This document shows, piece by piece, positions 1 through 6,820 of a stretch of 17,282 nucleotides of DNA. Positions within the stretch are counted from its first letter, which is position 1. Each line of letters opens with the position of its first letter. Below the pieces are notes generated by a model. It was not told the DNA's origin, did not search any database, and worked only from the letters and a program-made list of their open reading frames with translations. Source of the DNA: Melioribacteraceae bacterium (GTDB lineage: Bacteria > Bacteroidota > Ignavibacteria > Ignavibacteriales > Melioribacteraceae); the NCBI GenBank assembly GCA_015486905.1, contig WFQV01000062.1, positions 1 to 17,282 of the forward strand. The letters are read 5' to 3'. Made by a program: the position numbers and the translations under genes.

Positions 1-992
1 ACGGTTTGACTATTAACGTTTTGCCCCTGCCCGACAAGAACGTTCCCCCTTCATTTAAAGGCGCAGTAGGACATTTTAATCTTTCTTCAAAATTGGACAA
101 GAATAGTGTAAAGGTCAACGAACCTATTTCATTAAAGATTAAAATTTCCGGTGAAGGGAATATTAGTTTAATTGACATTCCCGACATAAAACTACCTCCC
201 GGATTTGAGAAATACGAACCGAAGACAACTTCCAAAGTGAACAAAAAAGACATTGTAAGCGGATACAAATCGATTGAATATTTGATTGTACCGAGAATTC
301 CTGGGAAGAAAGTAATTCAGCCTATTGAATTTTCCTACTTTGACCCGCTTAAGAAAAAATACTTCACGCTCCGTACACCTAAGTACGAAATAAATATTAT
401 CGGCGGAACAACTCTCGCAGAAAATATGCCCGCCGGTTTTAGCAAAGAAGACATAAAATTATTGAGCAGAGGCATTCGTTTTATTAAAGTTTCCGATTTC
501 AAGTTTGTTAAAAAGAGTGATGTGAGGGGCATCCCGGGTTGGTTTTATTCATCTCTCATCGTTCCTACTTTACTGCTTCTCCTTGTAATTGGAGTAAAAA
601 AACGTCAGGATAAAATAAGCGGGAACATTGAACTTTCGCGCTCGCTTAAGGCTGAGAAACTCTCCCGCAAAAGATTAAAAGCCGCTAAAAAGGCATTGGA
701 TTCAAAACAGAACGAATTGTTCTACGAGGAAATTGCAAAAGCTCTTTACGGTTACCTCGGCGACAAGCTGCACATTAACACTTCGGATTTTACACTTGAG
801 AAAGTTGAGAAAATTTTAACCGATGCAGGCATTGAGCAAGAGTTGATTAAAAAAATCAACGAAATCTCGGATAAATGTGAGTTTGCAAGATTTTCGCCCA
901 ACAAAGAGGAAAAGGCGGAAGAAAAACTTTACAATGAAACCCTTGAACTTATTTCAACGCTCGAACGTAAGATTAAAAAGGTTAAAAAGTAA
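1..992 (+). CDS. batD: BatD-like membrane protein (oxygen tolerance family), 5'-truncated
   Basis: This is the C-terminal part of a BatD/oxygen-tolerance family protein. The frame is open from the window's first codons, and the TTG at position 6 lies inside the reading frame, so the true start is upstream. The first visible residues (VLPLP, then FKGAVGHF) match the spacer before a repeated beta-sandwich domain in BatD proteins. One such domain spans about residues 20-133 of the visible part. It is followed by one membrane helix (about 179-197) and a basic, lysine-rich cytoplasmic tail of about 130 residues. BatD belongs to the Bat (Bacteroides aerotolerance) cluster with MoxR ATPase and BatA/BatB von Willebrand proteins; its biochemical role is not settled. 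The next gene, a BatE-like protein, starts 13 nt after this stop, which supports the call. BatA/BatB are presumably upstream, outside the window. Confidence 0.8.
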   Translation, partial: GLTINVLPLPDKNVPPSFKGAVGHFNLSSKLDKNSVKVNEPISLKIKISGEGNISLIDIPDIKLPPGFEKYEPKTTSKVNKKDIVSGYKSIEYLIVPRIPGKKVIQPIEFSYFDPLKKKYFTLRTPKYEINIIGGTTLAENMPAGFSKEDIKLLSRGIRFIKVSDFKFVKKSDVRGIPGWFYSSLIVPTLLLLLVIGVKKRQDKISGNIELSRSLKAEKLSRKRLKAAKKALDSKQNELFYEEIAKALYGYLGDKLHINTSDFTLEKVEKILTDAGIEQELIKKINEISDKCEFARFSPNKEEKAEEKLYNETLELISTLERKIKKVKK

Positions 993-1005
993 TGGTAACT
1001 GCAAA

Positions 1006-1779
1006 ATGAAAAAAGCAAATTTTGAATTCGGCTTGATTTTATTGACTTTGCTAATTGCAATGACTTCCAACTCCTTCGCCTTTAAGTTTGAGGATGTACT
1101 TAAAAAAGGGAACGAATTTTACAAGAATGAGCAGTACGAAAAAGCAATCGATGAATACAAATCCGTTTTGGACCAAGGCTACGAAAGCGTGGGACTCTAT
1201 TACAACATAGGCAACTCTTATTACAAACTCGGAAAGATTGGTTACGCAATTCTTTACTATGAAAAGGCGCTTAAACTAAATCCCGACGATGAGGACGTGA
1301 ACTACAATTTGAAAATAGCCAAAGCTCACACGGTTGACAAAATAAAAGAAGTACCTCAAATATTTTTAGTCAAATGGTGGGACGGAATACTTGCTGCTCT
1401 TACTCTATCGGGTTGGGCAACTGTTGCGGCAATATTCTTTTTGTTTTTCATTCTAAGTGTCGGATTTTACTACTTGTCCAAAAGCATTACGGTACGAAGG
1501 TTTTCCTTTATCGCCGGAGCGTTTTTAATTTCCCTTTTTGTGTTAAACGTTTTTGTCCTCTTCGCCAAGTACGACCGTGAAGTCAAGACACAATTCGGCG
1601 TTGTAGTTACTAACGTTGTTACGGTTAAACAAGCCCCCGATGAAAAATCCGCCGATGCTTTTATTGTTCACGAGGGATTAAAATTTAGAATCGAAGATTC
1701 TCTTGACAATTGGGTTAAAGTCCGCCTCCCCGATGGGAAAGTCGGCTGGATGCACAAAGGAGTATTCGGTATTATTTGA
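1006..1779 (+). CDS. batE: BatE-like TPR and SH3 domain membrane protein
   Basis: A 257-residue protein. The ATG at 1006 is chosen because it opens on a clear signal sequence (hydrophobic residues 9-20, likely cleavage after SNSFA at 25); an in-frame ATG at 877 would overlap batD by over 110 nt and add a charged, non-signal leader. After the signal come about two TPR units (27-105, with YYNIGNSYYKLG and YYEKALKLNPDD), two membrane helices (about 127-157 and 167-187) and a C-terminal bacterial SH3-like domain (196-256, with NWVKVRLPDGKVGWM). This TPR-TM-TM-SH3 order matches BatE proteins, the last gene in many Bat operons. No Shine-Dalgarno sequence is visible; translation may be coupled to batD, 13 nt upstream. 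The gene converges on the anti-sigma-like gene, with 15 nt between the stops and no obvious terminator. Confidence 0.8.
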   Translation: MKKANFEFGLILLTLLIAMTSNSFAFKFEDVLKKGNEFYKNEQYEKAIDEYKSVLDQGYESVGLYYNIGNSYYKLGKIGYAILYYEKALKLNPDDEDVNYNLKIAKAHTVDKIKEVPQIFLVKWWDGILAALTLSGWATVAAIFFLFFILSVGFYYLSKSITVRRFSFIAGAFLISLFVLNVFVLFAKYDREVKTQFGVVVTNVVTVKQAPDEKSADAFIVHEGLKFRIEDSLDNWVKVRLPDGKVGWMHKGVFGII

Positions 1780-1794
1780 TTTAAGAGAAAATAA

Positions 1795-2313
1795 TCATCT
1801 CGAACGTAGGGTGATTTTCAAAAAGCGGATGTTTCCCAAAAGGGCGGTAATTCCCCAAGCCAAACCAATTAACGCTAAAATTTCACTTGAATACAAATAG
1901 AATTTGTTTGTAAAGTATTTTAATGGCAATCCGAAATTAAATTTTAATGCAGGAAGGAAATTAAATTCTTTCAACGTAAAACCGGCATTTAATTCTCCAC
2001 CAAACGCGAAAACAATAACAACGGAAATCAATCCTATCAAAATCAAAAAAGAGAAAACGGTAAATAAAAACTTTTTCTCTTTAGCCTTGGAATGTTCCGA
2101 AGCCTCGATTTTTTCCATTAAATTTTGTGTAAAATTAAAACTCGGCTTTAGAGGATGCTGCTTGCCTAACATCAAATGTACTTCTTCATAAGTCCTTAAG
2201 ATGTTTCCGTTGGTTTGGTCTTCAGCCAAGAGACGGTTTAATTCTTCCGTTTCCGTCGTTGTGATTTCTCCATCAATATATTTATTTGAAAGTTCGTCCA
2301 AACGCTCTTTCAT
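1795..2313 (-). CDS. anti-sigma factor-like membrane protein
   Basis: A 172-residue protein with an acidic N-terminal part (1-50), a first membrane helix at about 82-105 and a second at about 142-160, ending in a short basic tail. It is read as the partner of the ECF sigma factor because its ATG overlaps the sigma stop codon by 4 nt (ATGA), the usual arrangement for sigma/anti-sigma pairs. The start KERLDELSNKYIDGEIT resembles the N-terminus of zf-HC2/anti-sigma proteins, in which a short helical domain blocks the sigma factor. The HxxxCxxC zinc-binding residues of ZAS-type anti-sigma factors are absent, so this would be a zinc-independent version. Function is inferred mainly from gene order and topology. 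Confidence 0.6.
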   Translation of the reverse strand: MKERLDELSNKYIDGEITTTETEELNRLLAEDQTNGNILRTYEEVHLMLGKQHPLKPSFNFTQNLMEKIEASEHSKAKEKKFLFTVFSFLILIGLISVVIVFAFGGELNAGFTLKEFNFLPALKFNFGLPLKYFTNKFYLYSSEILALIGLAWGITALLGNIRFLKITLRSR

Positions 2314-2867
2314 TTTAACTCCTCTAAATAATTATTTTCTAAAATAAGTTCTTTAAGTTTTGCCCTTGAGCGGTAGAGTAGTATTTTTACATTTGCAACA
2401 CTAATATCAAGCAATTCCGAAATTTCCTTCAAGGAAAGTTCGTCCAAATAAAACAGAACAATTATTAACGCATTGCGAGGTGGCAACTTCTCAATAAATT
2501 TGTAAATGTAATTGTAAGAAATCTTGTTTTCTTCTTCGAATTGAATTTGCGAACCTACGTTCTCATTAATTGAATCCGTTATCTTCTCCTGCTTTTTCCT
2601 TTTGGATTTTAAGAAAGAAAGTGCCGAGTTGTAAACTATTCTGTAAAACCAGGTTGAAAATTTTGCTTCGTGCCTGAAATATTTGAGTCCGTTAAATGCT
2701 TTCAGAAAAGAATCCTGTAAAACTTCTTCGGCGTCGTACTTGTTGTGAAGAATGCTTAGTAAAAGGCTGAAAGCTTTGTCCTTGTATTTTTCTACCAATA
2801 CTTCGAAAGCTCTTGTATTGCCTTTGCGAATTTGACTTATTATTTCCAAATCCGAACTTGGTTTCAT
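2310..2867 (-). CDS. RNA polymerase sigma factor, ECF (sigma-70) family
   Basis: A 185-residue two-domain sigma factor of usual ECF length. Region 2 covers about residues 20-90: AFEVLVEKYKDKAF, then DAEEVLQDSFLKAF and the region 2.4-like FSTWFYRIVYNSALSFLKS. A linker of about 35 residues follows. Region 4 (about 125-175) has IEKLPPRNALIIVLFYLDELS and the helix-turn-helix LKEISELLDISVANVKILLYRSRAKL. Sigma factors of this type redirect RNA polymerase to a stress or envelope regulon; the target set cannot be read here. The ATG at 2867 lacks a visible Shine-Dalgarno site. A copy of the 27-nt dispersed motif ends 59 nt upstream on the same strand. The membrane anti-sigma-like gene follows with a 4-nt overlap. 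Confidence 0.92.
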   Translation of the reverse strand: MKPSSDLEIISQIRKGNTRAFEVLVEKYKDKAFSLLLSILHNKYDAEEVLQDSFLKAFNGLKYFRHEAKFSTWFYRIVYNSALSFLKSKRKKQEKITDSINENVGSQIQFEEENKISYNYIYKFIEKLPPRNALIIVLFYLDELSLKEISELLDISVANVKILLYRSRAKLKELILENNYLEELK

Positions 2868-2926
2868 ATCTATTTTGACTAATTAAATCTCTTAAAGTTA
2901 CAGAAAAAAATGCAAAATAAATGAGC

Positions 2927-2953
2927 GGTACAAGTTTAAATCCGGTGGCAAAA
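2927..2953 (-). promoter_or_regulatory. 27-nt dispersed intergenic motif, copy A (upstream of ECF sigma gene)
   Basis: On the minus strand it reads TTTTGCCACC, GGATTTAAAC, TTGTACC. It belongs to a family of five near-identical intergenic sites; the others are at 3304-3331, 5414-5440, 5763-5789 and 16830-16856. It lies 59 nt before the sigma start codon in the gene's orientation. The function is unknown: it may be an operator, a promoter-associated element or a small repeat. Confidence 0.55.
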
Positions 2954-3035
2954 AACATTTACAAAAATTTTAGAATAAAATATTTAACATTTACTTATTA
3001 GAATTAGATTTTTTAAAGCCTTGATTTTTTCTTTG

Positions 3036-3071
3036 GTTCGTTTCTTTTGTATCAAGACAAAAGAAATGAAC
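3036..3071. repeat. 15-bp stem palindrome
   Basis: An inverted repeat with arms 3036-3050 and 3057-3071 (GTTCGTTTCTTTTGT against ACAAAAGAAATGAAC) has 14 Watson-Crick pairs and one G-T pair around the 6-nt loop ATCAAG. No U-tract follows on either strand, so it is not a standard terminator. It begins a repeat-rich stretch running to about 3290. Similar CTTTTGT-loop-ACAAAAG palindromes are, from memory, frequent between genes in Bacteroidota-type genomes; that comparison was not checked here. Confidence 0.6.
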
Positions 3072-3124
3072 AATCTTTTGGCACGAGAAAATAAATTAGA
3101 AACCCAAGTCTGATTAATTTCTCT

Positions 3125-3290
3125 CAAAGTTTTATCACGATTTTCCTCGCCGTTGGCGGGGCAGGTTCACACCTTTGGCGGGACAAGCAGGAAAAAAATT
3201 GCTCCACAAAATTTTTTTTCTTACCGTCCCAGAGCCGAAACTCGGAGTTAATTATATGTAACTCCTACCGAGCTTTTTACAATTCTTTTC
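3125..3290. repeat. structured interspersed repeat (REP-like), copy 1
   Basis: This stretch resembles 10943-11095 at both ends with a different middle. Shared parts are AAAGTTTTATCACGATTTT at 3126-3144 (copy 2 has GTCACG) and a block at about 3224-3290 containing CCCAGAGCCGAAACTCGG, GTTAAT and AATT. It holds several small hairpins: CCTCGCC/GGCGGGG around 3144-3160 (with one G-T pair), CCGA/TCGG at 3235-3245, and GGAGTTA/TAACTCC at 3244-3265. TTGGCGGGRCA occurs twice (about 3153 and 3175). No ORF is present. It looks like a non-coding REP/MITE-type element; no transposase for it is in the window. Confidence 0.5.
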
Positions 3291-3303
3291 CATCAATTAA
3301 ATA

Positions 3304-3331
3304 TTTTGCCACCAATTTTAAGACCTGTGCC
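3304..3331 (+). repeat. dispersed intergenic motif, copy B (no gene downstream)
   Basis: It reads TTTTGCCACC, AATTTTAAGA, CCTGTGCC, with one extra base relative to the other copies. It is the only copy not pointing at a nearby start codon: the next feature on its strand is the back of the fadD terminator. It may be a decayed or repositioned copy, and it argues against a pure promoter reading of the motif. Confidence 0.5.
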
Positions 3332-3384
3332 AAATGAGCTTGAAATAGGCAAACAGAAAAATAGGAGCGGTAAAATTATTTTGC

Positions 3385-3426
3385 TAAAAAAGAAAAGCCC
3401 AAATCCTAACGTTTAAGATTTGGGCT
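3385..3426 (-). terminator. rho-independent terminator of fadD
   Basis: Read on the minus strand, a perfect 10-bp stem (AGCCCAAATC at 3426-3417, GATTTGGGCT at 3405-3396) with an 11-nt loop is followed at once by a T-rich run (3395-3386, ten T/C bases with one C). It begins 22 nt past the fadD stop. Confidence 0.88.
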
Positions 3427-3448
3427 GTTGTAAAATAAATGTTTGGAT

Positions 3449-5275
3449 TTAAGAACCCAAACTCTTATACATATCTTCAATCAAATCCGAGTAACGCTGT
3501 TCTATTACCTTACGTTTAAGTTTTAATGATGGTGTCATCTCGCCGGTTTCAATAGAGAACGGATGATCAAGCAAAGTGAATTTACGAACCTTTTCATAAT
3601 TCGCTAAGTTTTTCTGGAATTTGGTAAATTCTTTTTCAAGGAAATCATAAATTTGTTTTTTGTCAATCAAATCTTTCTCGTTTTCATATTGAATTCGATG
3701 AGCATCTGCGTATTCTTTCAGTGCTTCGAAGTCAGGTACCACAAGGGCGGTAATGAACATTCGCCTGTCGCCGATAATAATAAATTGGTCGATGTATTTG
3801 CTTGCCAGGAACATATTTTCGATTGGTGTCGGGGCAATGTATTTACCACCGGTGGTTTTGAAAAGATGCTTCTTTCTATCGGTAATAATCAGGAAACCTT
3901 CGGCATCGAAAACACCGATATCTCCCGTGTGCAGCCAGCCGTCTTTAAGAACTTCCTCCGTTTCTTTCTTTTTCTTGTAATAGCCTTTCATTATGTTAGG
4001 TCCGCTTGCAAGAATTTCGCCGTCGCTTGCTATCTTAACATCCACTCCGGGAATAGGTTTGCCGACCGACCCGAATTTGTAATCGTTTAATCGGTTGACG
4101 GCAATTACAGGGGAAGATTCCGTTAAGCCGTAACCTTCCAAAATTAAGATTCCTACGGCGGAAAAGAATTGCCCCAAATCTCTCGAAAGCGCTGCACCGC
4201 CGGAAATGAAAAATTTTAATTTTCCGCCGGTTACTGCTTTTAACTTTGAGTAAACAAGTTTATCAGCCAATTTGTGTTTTAAGTTCAGAATAATGGGAAT
4301 GGTGGAATTTGTTCGTACAAGCTCGGAATACTCTTTTCCAATCTCAATTGCCCATTCAAATATTTTTTGTTTTTTCTCAGATTGCTTCTCGATATTCTTA
4401 ATGATCTTGGAGTAAATCCTTTCGAAAAGTCGGGGTACGGCTGTCATTACGGTGGGTTTAACTTCAAGAAGGTTTGTAGCAATTTTTTCAATCCCTTCCG
4501 CGTAAGCAATAGTTGCACCGCAAGCTAAAGGTGTGTAATAGCCTGCCATTCTTTCGAAGACATGGCAAAGGGGAAGAAAGGAAAGGAAAGTATCGTCCTT
4601 ATTCATATCGAACAATTTGTGAACGGAGACAACATTTGAAATGAAATTTTTGTGAGTTAGCATCACCCCTTTCGGCTCACCCGTTGTGCCTGAAGTGTAA
4701 ATAATGGAACAAATGTCATCTTCCTGAGCCAATTTCATATTGTCCGTAAAGAAGAAGGGATTCTCGTTTTTGAAACCGCGTCCCAAATCTTTTAATTGCT
4801 TAAATGTGTAAACATTTTCATATTCTCCGGCTTCTTCAATTTCATTCATTACTACAATAAACTTTAATGCGGGACACTTGTCTCTTATCTTCAATACTTT
4901 ATTCATGTGGAACTTATTAGAGACAATTATGCCCGCTGCTTCCGAATCTTTCAGCATGTATTGAATACTGTCCGCTGTGGAAATAGGATAAAGCGGTACA
5001 TTGATAGCCCTCATTCCAAGTATTGCCATATCCGCGTAAGCCCATTCCGGACGATTTTCCGAAATTAACGAAACTTTATCTCCTCTTTTTACCCCCAGCG
5101 AAGCCAAACCCATTGCTGTCAATTCCGCTTCTTCGTAAAATTCCGAATAGCTAATTCCCTGATATTTACCCTCACGTTTAACCAGCAATGCGGGTTTTGT
5201 TTCCGCAGCACCGAACTCCAAAGTTAAATAGCTGAAAAGGTCCGGAACGGTTTTGAATTCTTTTAATACCGACAT
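3449..5275 (-). CDS. fadD: long-chain fatty acid--CoA ligase (AMP-forming)
   Basis: A 608-residue acyl-adenylate synthetase of the long-chain acyl-CoA synthetase (FAA1-type) group. It activates fatty acids with ATP and then CoA, feeding degradation or lipid remodelling. Visible motifs are the AMP-binding P-loop YTSGTTGEPKG (193-203), the substrate/AMP segment GYGLTESSP (381-389), HTGD (449-452) and the hinge motif DRKKHLFKTTGGKYI (466-480). The variant K-KTTGGKYIAP is typical of long-chain rather than acetyl-CoA synthetases. The length fits the family (about 600). A good Shine-Dalgarno site (AGGAG, 7-8 nt before the ATG) supports the start. The gene appears monocistronic: its own terminator lies at 3385-3426, and dispersed motif copy E lies 138 nt upstream in the same orientation. 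Chain-length preference cannot be read from sequence. The symbol is used in the broad sense. Confidence 0.9.
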   Translation of the reverse strand: MSVLKEFKTVPDLFSYLTLEFGAAETKPALLVKREGKYQGISYSEFYEEAELTAMGLASLGVKRGDKVSLISENRPEWAYADMAILGMRAINVPLYPISTADSIQYMLKDSEAAGIIVSNKFHMNKVLKIRDKCPALKFIVVMNEIEEAGEYENVYTFKQLKDLGRGFKNENPFFFTDNMKLAQEDDICSIIYTSGTTGEPKGVMLTHKNFISNVVSVHKLFDMNKDDTFLSFLPLCHVFERMAGYYTPLACGATIAYAEGIEKIATNLLEVKPTVMTAVPRLFERIYSKIIKNIEKQSEKKQKIFEWAIEIGKEYSELVRTNSTIPIILNLKHKLADKLVYSKLKAVTGGKLKFFISGGAALSRDLGQFFSAVGILILEGYGLTESSPVIAVNRLNDYKFGSVGKPIPGVDVKIASDGEILASGPNIMKGYYKKKKETEEVLKDGWLHTGDIGVFDAEGFLIITDRKKHLFKTTGGKYIAPTPIENMFLASKYIDQFIIIGDRRMFITALVVPDFEALKEYADAHRIQYENEKDLIDKKQIYDFLEKEFTKFQKNLANYEKVRKFTLLDHPFSIETGEMTPSLKLKRKVIEQRYSDLIEDMYKSLGS

Positions 5276-5413
5276 TTATTTCTCCTAAGATTTTTGAATA
5301 TTATTCTCAATCCGTTCATAAAATGTTTAAATACATATTTTAATTTACAAAATAAAATCATTTTACTGCAAATGAAATTTGTTTATTTAACCGCAAAGCG
5401 TCTTTTGAATTTC

Positions 5414-5440
5414 GATACAAGTTTAATTTTGGTGGCAATA
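5414..5440 (-). promoter_or_regulatory. 27-nt dispersed intergenic motif, copy E (upstream of fadD)
   Basis: On the minus strand it reads TATTGCCACC, AAAATTAAAC, TTGTATC. It is the most diverged copy but keeps TTGCCACC, TTAAAC and TGTA at the same spacing. It lies 138 nt before the fadD start in the gene's orientation. Confidence 0.5.
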
Positions 5441-5478
5441 TTTTTCCCACTTAGAATGGTATTGACATACGCATAACT

Positions 5479-5693
5479 GAACTGCTTTCGCAGTTCTTCT
5501 CTTAAGCTTTGTTCTTTTCTGCGGGTTTCGCCCGCAGTTATTGAAATTGAAGCGCTTCACGCTTCTTTGTACGATACATCTATTTGAATAATTTCAATAA
5601 AAATAAACTGCGAAGCAGTTGAATCCCTAATAACCCCGAATGAAATTCGGGGAAAAAGGATAAAATAGAAATAAGCAACTGCGGTAGCAGTTG
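5479..5693. repeat. cluster of six short palindromes
   Basis: Six perfect inverted repeats lie within 215 bp: GAACTGC/GCAGTTC (5479-5496, loop 4); CTGCGGG/CCCGCAG (5519-5537, loop 5); GAAGCG/CGCTTC (5549-5565, loop 5); AACTGC/GCAGTT (5606-5620, loop GAA); CCCCGAAT/ATTCGGGG (5634-5652, loop GAA); CAACTGC/GCAGTTG (5676-5693, loop GGTA). Three share the core AACTGC/GCAGTT with different loops, which suggests related copies rather than chance. None has a downstream U-tract. No reading frame of note crosses them. A REP-type array or a structured leader RNA is possible. Confidence 0.65.
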
Positions 5694-5762
5694 AATTTAT
5701 TCCTTCTGTTTTTAATGAGCCTTTGGGGTTAAATATTTTGTCTTGAAATTTTTCTTATTTCT

Positions 5763-5789
5763 TTTTGCCACCGATTTTAAACCTGTACC
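5763..5789 (+). promoter_or_regulatory. 27-nt dispersed intergenic motif, copy C (upstream of mazG)
   Basis: It reads TTTTGCCACC, GATTTTAAAC, CTGTACC and is the copy closest to the consensus. It lies 87 nt before the mazG start codon in the gene's orientation. Confidence 0.55.
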
Positions 5790-5876
5790 TGAATTTCTTT
5801 CCTTCTTCTATTTTTGAAAACGTATCATTACTTTTTATTTTAAGCCTTCAAAATTCAGTATTAATTTGAGGATGAA

Positions 5877-6644
5877 ATGACCGGCGAGAAATTTAAAAAT
5901 TTAATGGACATAATGCACCTCTTGAGAAAAGAATGCCCGTGGGACAGAGAACAAACACACGATTCAATTAAAGCCGCTACACTTGAAGAAGCCTACGAAG
6001 TTGTTGAAGCAATTGACGAAAAAAATTTCACGGAGTTAAAATCCGAGCTGGGTGATTTGCTCCTTCACATTGTTTTTCATTCGGTAATGGCTGAGGAGAA
6101 AGCCCGATTTAACATAAACGATGTAATCGATTCAATTAGCGAAAAATTAATACGAAGACATCCTCACATTTTCGGAGATGTAAAAGTAAACGGTAGTGAG
6201 GATATTGAACGCAATTGGGAAAAGATAAAACTTGAAGAGGGACGAGAATCCGTCCTTGAAGGTGTTCCGAAACATTTACCTCAAATTCAAAGAGCTTACC
6301 GCTTGCAGCAAAAAGCTTCAAAGGTAGGATTCGACTGGGAGAATAAAGAAGACGTGTGGGAAAAAGTTCAAGAGGAAATCCAAGAGTTAAAAGAAATTGA
6401 AAACGAGAAAAATAAAGAACGAATAGAAGAAGAAGTGGGAGATTTGTTCTTTGCACTTGTAAATTATTCAAGGTTTTTAAAAGTAAACCCCGAGGATGCA
6501 CTTCGAAGAACGAACGAAAAATTCATTAAACGTTTTAGTTACGTCGAAGGGAAGCTGAAAGAAAAAGGCAAAACTCCGGCAGATTCAAACCTTAAAGAAA
6601 TGGATAAATTCTGGGAAGAAAGCAAAAGCGGATTAAAAAACTAA
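5877..6644 (+). CDS. mazG: nucleoside triphosphate pyrophosphohydrolase MazG
   Basis: A 255-residue all-alpha NTP pyrophosphohydrolase, which splits (d)NTPs to NMP and PPi. It is thought to clean the nucleotide pool or lower signalling nucleotides under stress. It has the two-repeat MazG layout. The N-terminal repeat has CPWDREQTHDSI (20-31), EEAYE (37-41) and ELGD (57-60), the Mg-binding acidic residues. It is followed by RRHPHIFGD (93-101) and VGFDW (150-154), and by the C-terminal repeat with EEIQEL and EEEVGDLFFALV (about 184-195). The length matches E. coli MazG (about 263). The start is supported by GAGGAT just upstream. No mazE/mazF toxin genes are nearby. The stop lies 31 nt before the insertion sequence, so the gene is intact. 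Confidence 0.93.
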   Translation: MTGEKFKNLMDIMHLLRKECPWDREQTHDSIKAATLEEAYEVVEAIDEKNFTELKSELGDLLLHIVFHSVMAEEKARFNINDVIDSISEKLIRRHPHIFGDVKVNGSEDIERNWEKIKLEEGRESVLEGVPKHLPQIQRAYRLQQKASKVGFDWENKEDVWEKVQEEIQELKEIENEKNKERIEEEVGDLFFALVNYSRFLKVNPEDALRRTNEKFIKRFSYVEGKLKEKGKTPADSNLKEMDKFWEESKSGLKN

Positions 6645-6675
6645 AAAGCAAATTGCACTATCACTAATTGACAAT

Positions 6676-6754
6676 TAGCATAACATCGATGACAAAAAAT
6701 TCGCAGTACATCGATTACAGTTTAGTGGTAACGAATTAGCAGACATCGTTGACA
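6676..6754. repeat. left-end transposase-binding-like repeats (three copies)
   Basis: Three copies of a unit with core ACATCGATKACA start at 6676, 6702 and 6737; core-to-core spacing is 25 and 35 nt. The third copy has ACATCGTTGACA. They lie between the element's outer edge and the transposase gene, as binding sites would. Confidence 0.75.
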
Positions 6755-6782
6755 TTTTTTAGTTAATAGATTTTAATATAAT

Positions 6783-6820
6783 TCGTCATACTATTATTTA
6801 ACAAAAAAGGAGTATGACGA
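6783..6820 (+). promoter_or_regulatory. hairpin over the transposase ribosome-binding region
   Basis: A perfect 9-bp inverted repeat, TCGTCATAC (6783-6791) with GTATGACGA (6812-6820), spans the Shine-Dalgarno site AAGGAG (6807-6812), which lies at the loop edge. The second arm ends in the first base of the likely ATG (6820). In some insertion sequences, such as IS10 and IS50, a comparable structure limits transposase translation from read-through transcripts; that role here is inferred. Confidence 0.55.

Larger units (their letters stand above)
5276..5876. other. 601-bp intergenic region between divergent fadD and mazG
   Basis: No convincing gene is present. The stretch holds two outward-facing copies of the 27-nt motif (5414-5440 toward fadD, 5763-5789 toward mazG). 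Between them, at 5479-5693, is a cluster of six short hairpins. The remainder is AT-rich. Promoters for fadD and mazG must lie here. A TATTTTTG box at about 5808 on the plus strand resembles the Bacteroidota -7 element TAnnTTTG, but no matching -33 element was seen. Confidence 0.6.

Noticed and set aside
1374..1580. Overlapping plus-strand ORF inside batE
   Set aside because: Different frame within a well-supported gene; no start signal or family features.
5294..5476. 60-codon ORF between fadD and mazG
   Set aside because: Crosses motif copy E, AT-rich, no Shine-Dalgarno site and no family features.
5479..5693. CRISPR-like array
   Set aside because: The palindromes differ in sequence, length and spacing; there is no constant repeat with regular spacers and no cas genes.
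6136..6501. 121-codon minus-strand ORF opposite mazG
   Set aside because: Antisense shadow of a conserved gene with low-complexity composition.
5877..6644. Toxin-antitoxin locus around mazG
   Set aside because: No mazE or mazF-like gene lies on either side; the protein is a house-cleaning pyrophosphohydrolase.
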